From contig NZ_CP098774.1 in NCBI RefSeq assembly GCF_028473665.1, positions 1,054,001 to 1,118,000 on the forward strand: 64,000 nt of DNA. The letters run 5' to 3'. Of this stretch, positions 8,058 through 15,535 are shown one piece after another; the first letter of the stretch is position 1; the number at the start of each line of letters is the position of its first letter. The notes beneath the pieces were generated by a model that saw nothing but the letters and a program-made list of their open reading frames with translations, had not been told where the DNA came from and did not search any database. Made by a program: the position numbers and the translations under genes. This DNA is from Sphingomonas sp. QA11. Its GTDB lineage: Bacteria > Pseudomonadota > Alphaproteobacteria > Sphingomonadales > Sphingomonadaceae.

Positions 8058-8618
8058 TCAGCGTGCGTAGACGTCGATCATCGCACCGATGTCGTCGGGA
8101 TCGTCGCCGGTCAGTTCCCGTGCCGGGCGTGCCTTCGCGACCCGCTTCGCGTCGGGCGTGCCATAGATGAAGCCATAGACCGGGTAAGTCGTCGTGCCGA
8201 GCCCGTCGCGATCGCGGTACCAGACCTTCACTTCGCTCCAGTCATTGTCGGGCGAGACGTCGGTCAGCGTCACATCCTGCTCGGTGTGGCCGCGCTCGCC
8301 GTCGATGCGGGACCAGTTGGCATGGGTGACCATTGCGACGCGCGGGGTGACGACACGGCTGATCACCGCGACATGACCGAGGGGCAGGCGGCTCGTCTTG
8401 GCGAAGACGATGACCGATCCGACCCTGGGCACATCGCCGCGCTTGTATTTGCCGTCGGCCTGCTCCCACCAGGTCCACGCATCGCCATAGATCTGGATGC
8501 CGCTGGCCGCGCGGGCGAAAGGGACGCACTGGCCGACATAGTCGAGCAGGGATGCCGCGCCGGCGGGCGACAAGGCACAGGCCGCCCCCAGAAGGGCAAA
8601 AGAGGAAAATATACGCAT
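8058..8618 (-). CDS. CHAP domain amidase/peptidase, exported
   Basis: 186 residues from the ATG that begins a standard signal peptide (MRIFSSFALLG..., cleavage near AGA at residue 21); the frame is open 23 codons further upstream but lacks a signal there. The mature protein is a CHAP (NlpC/P60-like) domain: catalytic Cys31 in GQCVPFAR, His82 in GHVAV and a polar residue in HANWSR near 101. Such enzymes cleave peptidoglycan crosslinks or amides in the periplasm. The C-terminus adds a short tail without a recognisable binding domain. It is the last backbone gene before the low-G+C region. Confidence 0.85.
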   Translation of the reverse strand: MRIFSSFALLGAACALSPAGAASLLDYVGQCVPFARAASGIQIYGDAWTWWEQADGKYKRGDVPRVGSVIVFAKTSRLPLGHVAVISRVVTPRVAMVTHANWSRIDGERGHTEQDVTLTDVSPDNDWSEVKVWYRDRDGLGTTTYPVYGFIYGTPDAKRVAKARPARELTGDDPDDIGAMIDVYAR

Positions 8619-8687
8619 ACACGGGCACCATGGTGGCGCCCCCCCAAAGCATCCGTATCCGGCAGTGGTTACCAACGGGTAAATCAC

Positions 8688-9163
8688 GTTTCCGATGATC
8701 TACGGTTCAGTGTGGCCCGATCTCTTTCCCTTTGGAGATCGGGGTGCGCCGGTCCTGGAGTTGGTACAGAGTGATTTTCGGGGAAGTGCCGGGGTGGGCT
8801 TGGCGACTTGCCATATCAGCCGCATAACCATCGTTGCGCGGATGGCACGATCAATGCCGGAACAAGTCTGAGATAACGGCATCTAAATAAATAGCTAAGA
8901 ACAAAATAATGCAAATAATGTCCATACAGAGCTTGCGCATATACAGTAAATCAAGGACTTTAGCCGCCGTTATGCGCAGTGGATCATCGCAATGACATTT
9001 GTCATCGACAAGGAAAAGATCAAATACGGCCTTGTCATCTTTCACTGGGGGCGATGTGGTGCGCCAAAAAATACTATTACCGGATAAAGATTCCCAAGGC
9101 ATGCCGCTATAAGACCATCGCGCTCAGCACATCTGACCCCCACACGCGCGCGAGCTGGCGGTT
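8688..9163. other. Gene-free stretch at left edge of low-G+C region
   Basis: From about 8870 the sequence becomes A+T-rich compared with the backbone. Short open frames on both strands (for example 8851-9102 minus and 8979-9176 plus) have neither ribosome-binding sites nor recognisable domains. No tRNA or clear attachment site is visible. It probably marks the boundary of acquired DNA. Confidence 0.5.
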
Positions 9164-10001
9164 GAGGCTGTTATGAATCTGTTGCGAGCGTATCGACCTG
9201 TTTCATCATGAGGCAGGCGAAGGCGACGACATGAAGTCGGCGAGTGTTTCGGGATGGCGCTCATAGTCTTTGACGAGGCGGCGGAAGCGTATGCCTAGGC
9301 GAATTGCCGCTCGACGACCCAGCGTCGCGGCGGGAGGACGAGACCACGCCTCGTCTCGGGCAGTTTGACCACGTCAAAGGCGATTTGGCTGCGGCATTGG
9401 CGGCACGCTTACCGGTATAGCCTGATCGACCCAGGTGATCTCGACATGGCGGTCTGCATGGTGCGCGCGATCCGTTCCACTTCGCCGCGATCCTCCGCGC
9501 TGGCAGGCGTCACATGGAGCGCGAGCAGATAGCCCAGCGTATCGAATGCCGTGTGAATTTTCGAACCCTTCTTGCGTTTTCCACCGTCATAACCGGCGCG
9601 TTCGCCGCTCTCGGGCGTGGAACGCAACGTCCGGCTGTCGATGATCTCCGCACGGGGTTCAGCCTTCCGACCCGCCGCGAACCGCAACACCGCGCGCAAA
9701 TCGTCCACCGGCGCGTCGAAGCGGCCCGCTGCCAGCCAGCGCTGCGTCTGCTGGTACACCGCTGCCCAGGGCGGCAGGTCGTTCGGTATCCACCGCCATG
9801 GCGTGCCTGTCTTCACGATGTAGCACAGGCCGTTGAAAACCTCCCGCATGCTCCCGCTGGCCGGCATCCACGCGCTGGAACAGCAGACCCGGCACCACCA
9901 GTGGCCAGTCATCATGGCTTACATCAGGCGGTTACGCCTTGCGGCAAAGGCTCATCCCTAAACGGATGAATCATCCAGAAGCACAAGTCCATAACAACCT
10001 C
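9164..10001 (-). mobile_element. Decayed IS5-type insertion sequence
   Basis: The 838-bp element is bounded by imperfect terminal repeats: GAGGCTGTTATGAATC at 9164 and its inverted mate (complement reads GAGGTTGTTATGGACT) ending at 10001. The size fits the short IS5 subgroups. The transposase inside is disrupted. No flanking duplication is apparent, so the insertion is old or one end has changed. Confidence 0.7.
9190..9940 (-). pseudogene. IS5 family transposase, broken by frameshifts
   Basis: The longest intact piece (9409-9915, 168 codons) has the IS5-type DDE signature around LREVFNG.CYIVKTGTPWRW, PPWAAVYQQTQRW, DSRTLRSTPESGERAGYDG and KRKKGSKIHTAFDTLGYLLALHVTPA. The N-terminal region continues in another frame (DWPLVVPGLLFQRVDAGQ). 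The 3' part survives as VVKLPETRRG, then PRRWVVERQFA with an in-frame stop, and RFRRLVKDYERHPETLADF in yet another frame. At least three disruptions make it inactive. It cannot mobilise itself. Confidence 0.85.
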
Positions 10002-10316
10002 TAGTGGGCGGATGGAGTTGGATGCATGCACTAAATGCACGCGGCAACCGTGGACGGCACAACGATTCCAAGATTCAGTGTTTTAACATCGGCCGTATGA
10101 AGTAGTTTAAAGAAATAATTGACTGTAAAATCATTTCTTTAGCGAATTGTAATCGAGTCCATGAATCGAAAAATGATTAATCCAGTTAATTTCAAAAATA
10201 TTACAATTTTAATAATGCATAATGGACGTATCTCTTTTGATATGATTCAAGGTTTCCGCTAAGTTGGCCGGTGATTGGCAGCGTTGTGAGCTTTTGATTC
10301 TGGTTAAGGAGTAAAC
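10002..10316. promoter_or_regulatory. A+T-rich leader upstream of the Nudix-PhyH-PP2C operon
   Basis: 315 bp without a convincing large gene. It contains a perfect inverted repeat AAAGAAAT/ATTTCTTT at 10109-10116 and 10133-10140 overlapping a TTGACT hexamer, a candidate promoter-operator, and a 33-codon reading frame at 10161-10262. A GGTTAAGGAG ribosome-binding site serves the Nudix gene. Regulatory assignment is by position only. Confidence 0.35.
10161..10262 (+). CDS. Possible 33-residue leader or precursor peptide
   Basis: ATG to TAA frame beginning MNRKMINPVNF and ending SFDMIQGFR, located 54 bp upstream of the Nudix gene on the same strand. It has no clear Shine-Dalgarno sequence. In A+T-rich DNA a frame of this size can arise by chance. 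It is listed because the operon downstream includes a 2-oxoglutarate oxygenase-like enzyme and short peptides are sometimes substrates or leaders. Confidence 0.15.
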   Translation: MNRKMINPVNFKNITILIMHNGRISFDMIQGFR

Positions 10317-10700
10317 ATGGACGGTCGTTATCCTGTTTCTATCAAGGGGGTTGTCGCAAGGGGCGAGAATGTTCTTTTGATGAGGAATTCTCGAGAAGAG
10401 TGGGAATTGCCTGGCGGCCGTATCGAGATTGGCGAGAGTCCGGAGGTATGCCTTAGACGAGAAATACAGGAGGAGGCTGGATTCGATGTTTCGGTGAAAG
10501 AATTTCTTCTGGCCGATCTATTCGAAGTGATTCCTCAAAAATACGTATTTATCGTCGCATACCAATGCCATCCTGTCTCCGAAGATATTGTGAAGATAAG
10601 CGTGGAGCATGTTGACCATAAATGGTTCGCAATGGATGGGTTGCCCGAGAACGATCTTCCGCAAATTTACGTGCGCGCTATCAAGCGAGCCGTCACTTAG
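10317..10700 (+). CDS. Nudix hydrolase
   Basis: A 127-residue single-domain Nudix protein. The box is complete: Gly34, Glu40, then Arg48-Glu49-Ile50, Glu52-Glu53 and Gly55-Phe56 (pattern GX5EX7REUXEEXGU), which binds the metal for hydrolysis of a nucleoside diphosphate linked to another group. The ELPGGR lead-in is typical. The substrate cannot be inferred. It has a strong GGAG ribosome-binding site. The next gene starts 24 bp downstream, and codon use is A/T-rich compared with flanking backbone genes, pointing to horizontal acquisition along with its neighbours. Confidence 0.85.
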   Translation: MDGRYPVSIKGVVARGENVLLMRNSREEWELPGGRIEIGESPEVCLRREIQEEAGFDVSVKEFLLADLFEVIPQKYVFIVAYQCHPVSEDIVKISVEHVDHKWFAMDGLPENDLPQIYVRAIKRAVT

Positions 10701-10724
10701 TCGTTATCGTTTCTGGAGCTGGAA

Positions 10725-11519
10725 ATGCAAAACAGCATGGAAAAATACCTGTATGAGTTCGACGCCATGGGTGCGACGGTATTCCGTAACGCTATTTCAC
10801 CGGATCAGATTTCACTGATTTTAAGAGAATGGGAAGAAACTTTCCGTGAACAGAAGCTGTTCGATATCCCATTTTCCGGCGATACTCCTTGGAAGATGCT
10901 CATCGATCATCCCGGATATTTTGAATTCATTAGCCACATATTCCACGGTCGTCCGAGGTTGGATCACGCCTTTGGCGTAACCGAGAAGTTCAATTCATCA
11001 AAGGGTAATCTTCATCATGACTCCACGCTGTTCGATCGCGGCATATACCACGTAGAACGGGGCGGCCAGTTGCATGTGGGCCTAGTTGGCATATCGATCT
11101 CTCTAACGGAAATACCTAGCCGAAATGGAGGGTTTTGCTATATTCCTGGAAGTCACAAAAGCTATGTGCGGACTCCCGAGTTTTTATCGGCTCCGGACGA
11201 GAACGAGCTGGTAACTCAAATACCACAGGCTGCCGGAGACGTAATTGTTTTCTCAGAAGCACTAACCCACGGCACGTTTCCGAGCACTTCTGCATACTCC
11301 CGAAGAAGCATCATAATGCGCTACGCACCCTGTTTTCTCGCGTTTCGTAGGCCGAGCGAAGATCGCCTGACGAGGTTGCCGCTCACTCCGAATTATGAGC
11401 ATAGCGATAAGGAAGGGGTCATCGACCCGTCATCATTATCCGCGCGGCAGTTCGAAGTCGCTGCGCTTCGCCCGTTCTCACGAGGCCGGGAGGCCGTAAC
11501 GAATGTCATCGATGGCTAG
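10725..11519 (+). CDS. PhyH family Fe(II)/2-oxoglutarate dioxygenase-like protein
   Basis: 264 residues resembling phytanoyl-CoA dioxygenases. The iron facial triad is visible as His97-x-Asp99 (NLHHDST) and a distal His182 (ALTHGT). The segment GGFCYIPGSHKSY (about 135-147) is the usual PhyH core, and arginines at 193-199 (RRSIIMRY) would bind 2-oxoglutarate. This family hydroxylates or otherwise oxidises small molecules and natural-product intermediates. It is embedded in a three-gene unit with a Nudix hydrolase and a PP2C-like phosphatase and overlaps the latter by 17 bp. Base composition is roughly half G+C, unlike the backbone. The substrate is unknown. Confidence 0.8.
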   Translation: MQNSMEKYLYEFDAMGATVFRNAISPDQISLILREWEETFREQKLFDIPFSGDTPWKMLIDHPGYFEFISHIFHGRPRLDHAFGVTEKFNSSKGNLHHDSTLFDRGIYHVERGGQLHVGLVGISISLTEIPSRNGGFCYIPGSHKSYVRTPEFLSAPDENELVTQIPQAAGDVIVFSEALTHGTFPSTSAYSRRSIIMRYAPCFLAFRRPSEDRLTRLPLTPNYEHSDKEGVIDPSSLSARQFEVAALRPFSRGREAVTNVIDG

Positions 11520-12336
11520 TCGTGATATCGATGCCTGCGAATTTACGCGGGTATTACATTCGTCTAGGGCCTCTCCTAAGCACGTGCTCAACGAAGACGC
11601 TTGCGGATACGATATTTCTCGTCGCAGGGTTACTGCGTGGATCATTGATGGCGCGTCGCCTCTGTTGCCATGCAGCAACGAGATTGTGCATGAATTTTCT
11701 CATCGGATATCGAATTACATTAAGGCCAGCATCGAAGAAGATATTCCGCTGAGCGCCTCGATCTCGCTAGTTCGAGAGAGAATTATTGCCAATGAAACAG
11801 AACTGACGGAAAAATTGCGCGGTCTGCCGAAGTTTGCCCAGCCTTTGGCTGCTTTATCGCTTGTGCGATCGAAATTCGAGCGAAATTCTACAATGGTTGA
11901 GTATTTTGTGATGGGAGATTGTCTAGCCATCATAGATGGTCAGGTACATCTGCAGAGGTCGAAGAGCGAAAATTTCCTAAAGTTCCTGACTGCCAGGAGC
12001 GGTGACGATGCCGAGATGATTTTGCGATACAAGCGCGCTAGGAGGCGCAGACAGTTAAGGCCAGATTATTGCCGCTGGTTCAATCTTTCGTGCGATTCTA
12101 CGTTGAGAGGTTTGCATGGGCATACGGAGATATCGAAAGGAACGGATCATTCGATCTTGCTCTGTTCCGATGGATTCTACGAGCCCTATACACGTCAGGG
12201 GATTGCTTTGGGCGCCGTGGCGTCGCTCTGCGCAGAGCGCGACCCGGAAGGAATGATCGACGAGACTTTTTCTAAGATATCCAACGCGAATGCTCTCGAC
12301 GACGCCTCGGCAATTTTTATCTCCAATCTCTGGTAA
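11503..12336 (+). CDS. PP2C-like protein phosphatase
   Basis: 277 residues with the metal-dependent PP2C layout: Asp32 in NEDACGYD, Asp49-Gly50 in WIIDGAS, Gly138-Asp139 in VMGDC, Ser222-Asp223-Gly224 in LLCSDGF and Asp266-Asp267 in DDASAIF. All key acidic positions are present, so activity is plausible; substrates could be phosphoproteins or small phosphates. The start at 11503 overlaps the PhyH gene by 17 bp; a second ATG at 11512 is possible. No kinase is encoded nearby. It completes the Nudix-PhyH-PP2C unit, and its low G+C content matches those genes. Confidence 0.8.
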   Translation: MSSMASRDIDACEFTRVLHSSRASPKHVLNEDACGYDISRRRVTAWIIDGASPLLPCSNEIVHEFSHRISNYIKASIEEDIPLSASISLVRERIIANETELTEKLRGLPKFAQPLAALSLVRSKFERNSTMVEYFVMGDCLAIIDGQVHLQRSKSENFLKFLTARSGDDAEMILRYKRARRRRQLRPDYCRWFNLSCDSTLRGLHGHTEISKGTDHSILLCSDGFYEPYTRQGIALGAVASLCAERDPEGMIDETFSKISNANALDDASAIFISNLW

Positions 12337-12407
12337 TTCAAAGTCTGAGCTATTCCGGTTTCGATAATGAAGTGTGTCTTCGATTTCAGCAACGTTGAGG
12401 AGATATT

Positions 12408-12701
12408 ATGATATTCGTATTTACCGTTATTGCGGCAATCCTGGGCTTCATTCCGGGAGCGTCTTTTATTCTGATTCCGATGGAGATGTATATAGTTTAT
12501 AAGTTTGCAAACGAGAGCGGTAGATTCAATCTATTTGAGTTTTGTGCATTCGGTGCAGCACTCTGGGCAGTAAGCGCCATTCTAATTGGATTTGCCCAAA
12601 TTTTACATTTTATACCTTTGATCGGGCAAGTTGCTAATTCCATAGTCGCGGGAAGCGTTATGTATTTTGTAGGACACGCTGCAGAAAAGCATTACGCATG
12701 A
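12408..12701 (+). CDS. Small two-to-three-helix membrane protein
   Basis: 97 residues, preceded by GAGGAGAT at good spacing. Hydrophobic segments lie at about residues 1-30, 44-65 and 70-90. The C-terminal stretch with IPLIGQVANSIVAGSVMYFVGHAAEKHY resembles the end of DUF697-type membrane domains (iPlvG....a...TY..G.aa), often found with GTPases, but here it stands alone. It lies 71 bp downstream of the PP2C gene with the same low G+C content and might be part of the same acquired unit. Function unknown. Confidence 0.55.
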   Translation: MIFVFTVIAAILGFIPGASFILIPMEMYIVYKFANESGRFNLFEFCAFGAALWAVSAILIGFAQILHFIPLIGQVANSIVAGSVMYFVGHAAEKHYA

Positions 12702-13325
12702 TCGTGTTGCTGATCTAATCTATGAGTTGCGCATAGACTAAAACAATACGAGTTTATGTGGACTTCTTCGTTTTTAACGAATTTCTTCTGTCCGACGTTT
12801 GGATGACGACCGACGGTGAGCTAGAAATGAAATCTGACGCGACGGGCTTATTTCGGTGGGCGTTGGGTGCAAGAGCCATCTGTTTAATGTGCCCGCTGAT
12901 ATACGTAAGCAATCCCCAGAGCAGCAATACCTGCTGCCAGTCAGGGATAACCGGCATCGATCAGCTTACCGATCTGTTCGGTCTCTTTGTCGTTGTGGAA
13001 AGTCATTTGGACAGACTCCATCATCAAAAGAAATGCGCTGGTTCCTTTGATTTTATGGTCGGGTTTCGCTGATCCCTACGTGATGTTGGGTCAGATTTCG
13101 CCCGGCAGGTCAAGAGGCCGAACTTGTGGGCCATTAGTGGATCGGAACACGAGCATTGAAAGCTAACTCGTTGAATTGGCACAAACGCTACCATGGCGGG
13201 ATTTCATAAAAATTGGGCGCATTTTGCGCCCGGATTTCATGGAAAAAATCTTCAAAAGTTTTCAATGTTGAAATCTACAAGAAAAATGTCCTTAATCCGG
13301 CACCACGATGGAAAGAGGGGCGCTG
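12702..13325. other. Right flank of low-G+C region; no supported gene
   Basis: About 620 bp. It holds a short minus-strand frame with an internal stop (12884-13006), a palindrome GGGCGCA-TTT-TGCGCCC at 13215-13231 that, read on the minus strand, is followed by a T-run like a terminator, and the promoter area for the DUF1214 gene. Longer overlapping frames (12758-13072 plus, 12754-12957 minus) show no domain and no ribosome-binding site. Confidence 0.4.
12884..13006 (-). other. Short reading frame interrupted by TGA
   Basis: From an ATG with an upstream GGAG the frame reads MTFHNDKETEQIGKLIDAGYP, a TGA, then LAAGIAALGIAYVYQRAH and TAA. The part after the TGA is hydrophobic, as in a small membrane peptide. 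It may be a tiny gene broken by one substitution, or chance. Confidence 0.2.
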
Positions 13326-13901
13326 ATGAAACCCTGGGCACGATATCTGGTCTGTGGACTCGCCGGCATCGTGCTTGGCGCGGGCGGTGCCGTCTGGAGT
13401 GTCCGTGCCGGCGCGCTTGGTGCTTCCGACAGGATCGGGGCCTGGACCACCGGCCGGGATTTCGGCACCGCGCAAGCAAGCGCCTATACCCGTGCGATCG
13501 TCGCATTGCGTGGCCTTCTCGCGCTCCCGGCGAGCGAAGCGCGCTACTATAATGCCGCTGTCGACGATGCCGGTCGGGCGCTCAGCGGTCGTTGCACCTA
13601 TTCGATCAGCGGTGGCGGGCTGCCCGCGCGATGGTGGAGCCTGACACTCTATGACGGGGAGGGCTATCTCGTCGCCAACCAGCCCGGTGTCTATTCGATC
13701 GGCAGCGCGGCGCTGCCGTCTTCGGAACAGGCGCATTGGACGGTCACGGTGTCGCCTGAACGGCAAGCCAGGCACTGGCTGCCGACGGGCAGAATCGACC
13801 GTTTCGAGCTGACACTCCGCGCCTATCTCCCGGACAATGGCGGGAGCAGCAATTTCACCGGCGCCCAATTACCCAGTATCGTACGGGAGGGGTGCAAATG
13901 A
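13326..13901 (+). CDS. DUF1214 domain membrane-anchored protein
   Basis: 191 residues starting at the ATG after GAAAGAGGGG. A single N-terminal membrane segment (about 6-28) is followed by a periplasmic DUF1214 beta-rich domain: ARYYNAAVDDAGRALSGRC, RWWSLTLYDGEGYLVANQPGVYSI and ERQARHWLPTG. The domain is found alone or joined to DUF1254 and has no agreed function. Its stop overlaps the next start (ATGA), so the two are a translationally coupled pair. Base composition here returns to the backbone level. Confidence 0.8.
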   Translation: MKPWARYLVCGLAGIVLGAGGAVWSVRAGALGASDRIGAWTTGRDFGTAQASAYTRAIVALRGLLALPASEARYYNAAVDDAGRALSGRCTYSISGGGLPARWWSLTLYDGEGYLVANQPGVYSIGSAALPSSEQAHWTVTVSPERQARHWLPTGRIDRFELTLRAYLPDNGGSSNFTGAQLPSIVREGCK

Positions 13902-14425
13902 TCCGGCGCTGGATCGGCCCCTTGGTCGCCGGCCTGATGCTTGGCGGCGTCGCGTGGCAGACGGTCATGGTCGTTGCGCCCGATGCGCTGATGCGCCTCG
14001 CGGTGCGGCGGGTATCGGCGCTTGGCGGCTTCAATCGCTTCGCTCATGCCTCGCTGGCCACTGCGGCCTCGCGCACCATCGTCCGGCCCAGTCCCGACCT
14101 CGCCTATTCGTCCTGCCCTTTCGACCTGAGCGCCGGGCCGTTGCTGATCGACGCAGTGCCCGTACCGGCGCCATACTGGTCGCTCTCGATCTTCGACACG
14201 CACACCAATGCCGCGCTGGTCCGCAATGGCATCAAGGCGAGGGATAAACCATTCCGCATCGCCGTGCTGACGTCCAGACAGGCCGCGCCCTCCGGATATG
14301 AGCCGGTCCATGTCGACGGAACGCGCGGAATCGCCCTTGTCCGTATCCTGATCGACAACCGGGCCCGCTTTTCCGAGATCGACCGGGAGCGCCGAGCGAC
14401 GACCTGCCGTTCTTCGGCATCATAG
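13898..14425 (+). CDS. DUF1254 domain membrane-anchored protein
   Basis: 175 residues from the ATG overlapping the preceding TGA; an ATG six bases upstream is an alternative. One N-terminal membrane helix (about 5-25) is followed by a DUF1254-type periplasmic domain with SPDLAYSSCPFDLSAGPLLI and VPAPYWSLSIFDTHTNAAL. It is shorter than free-standing DUF1254 proteins, as is usual for the split DUF1214/DUF1254 pairs in sphingomonads. The partners probably form a complex, but their role is unknown. Confidence 0.8.
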   Translation: MIRRWIGPLVAGLMLGGVAWQTVMVVAPDALMRLAVRRVSALGGFNRFAHASLATAASRTIVRPSPDLAYSSCPFDLSAGPLLIDAVPVPAPYWSLSIFDTHTNAALVRNGIKARDKPFRIAVLTSRQAAPSGYEPVHVDGTRGIALVRILIDNRARFSEIDRERRATTCRSSAS

Positions 14426-14517
14426 GGCCGTGCCATTACAGGAGGCGTCAACGATCCTGCTCTCAGGCGAGCCGTGGCAAGGCGTCCGACCAGATCCGGG
14501 GGCGTGCCCGCCTGGCT

Positions 14518-15513
14518 TTAGATTCCGCCCTTGAACGCGTCGGAGATCGAGCAGGCCGCCGGGCCGAGGATGACGACGAACAGCACGGGCAGGATGAACA
14601 GGATCAGCGGCACCGTCATGATCGCGGGCAGGCGGGCGGCCTTTTCCTCGGCGCGCATCATGCGCTCGTTGCGGAACTCGGCCGAGAGTACGCGGAGCGC
14701 TGACGCCAGTGGCGTGCCGTATTTCTCGGTCTGGACCATGGTGGTGACCACGCCCTTCAGCGCATCGAGCTTGACCCGCATGGCGAGGTTCTCGAACGCT
14801 TGGCGGCGCTCCGACAGAAAGCCGAGTTCGATCGCTGTCAGGGTGAATTCGTCGCCCAGTTCGGGATAGGCGCGGCCGAGCTCGCGGGCGACCCGGTTGA
14901 ACGCAGCGTCGACGGTCAACCCTGCTTCGGCACAGATGACGAGCAGATCGAGAGCGTCGGGCAGGCCCTTGCGGATCGCGTTGGAGCGCTTGTCGATCTT
15001 GTTCTTCAGGAAGATGTCGGGCGCCTTGTAGCTCAGGATGAAGCTGACCGCGACGATCCCGTAGCGCTTGAGCGGGCTGTAGTCGGCGAACATGTCGGTG
15101 CCGTAGACCATGTAGACCATCAGCCCGCCGAACACGATCGGCAGGACCAGGCGCCCGAAGATGACCGCGACGGCATATTCCTTCGATCGGATGCCGGCCT
15201 GCATCAGCTTGATCTGCGCCGCCTTGACCTGGCTGTCCTGCAGCACCTTGAGGCCTGACAGGATCGACTTGATGCGGTCGGTCGTCTCGTTCTTGGTGAC
15301 CAGCTTCGCGCGGCGCTTGGTCGAGGCGGTGATGCCGGCCTTCAACTGCTCGCGGCGGTCGTTCAGGGCTTTGACTCGCTTCGTCATGGGGTCACGCGCG
15401 GTCGTCGCGGCGTAGATCGCCAGCAGCACCGCGAACGCGGCGACGCCGGAGAGCAGCGTGGCCACCCACATCACATCGACCCCGAGGATCGTTGGTCCAG
15501 CCGTGTCGCCCAT
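14518..15513 (-). CDS. tadC: Tad pilus inner-membrane platform protein TadC
   Basis: 331 residues, type II secretion system F family. N-terminal membrane segment near residues 15-35, further helices near 123-160 and a C-terminal pair near 300-325. The GLPDALDLLVICAEAGLTVDAAFNRVA segment is the family hallmark. Together with TadB it forms the membrane platform on which the Tad motor acts. It is the last gene of the seven-gene minus-strand pilus operon and follows tadB after 22 bp. Confidence 0.9.
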   Translation of the reverse strand: MGDTAGPTILGVDVMWVATLLSGVAAFAVLLAIYAATTARDPMTKRVKALNDRREQLKAGITASTKRRAKLVTKNETTDRIKSILSGLKVLQDSQVKAAQIKLMQAGIRSKEYAVAVIFGRLVLPIVFGGLMVYMVYGTDMFADYSPLKRYGIVAVSFILSYKAPDIFLKNKIDKRSNAIRKGLPDALDLLVICAEAGLTVDAAFNRVARELGRAYPELGDEFTLTAIELGFLSERRQAFENLAMRVKLDALKGVVTTMVQTEKYGTPLASALRVLSAEFRNERMMRAEEKAARLPAIMTVPLILFILPVLFVVILGPAACSISDAFKGGI

Positions 15514-15535
15514 GGAAATTCCGCGTTGTCCCAGT

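Noticed and set aside
8851..9102. 83-codon minus-strand frame with a hydrophobic end
   Set aside because: No ribosome-binding site, no family, and located in A+T-rich boundary DNA.
12758..13072. 104-codon plus-strand frame
   Set aside because: No ribosome-binding site and no domain; overlaps other short frames on the opposite strand.
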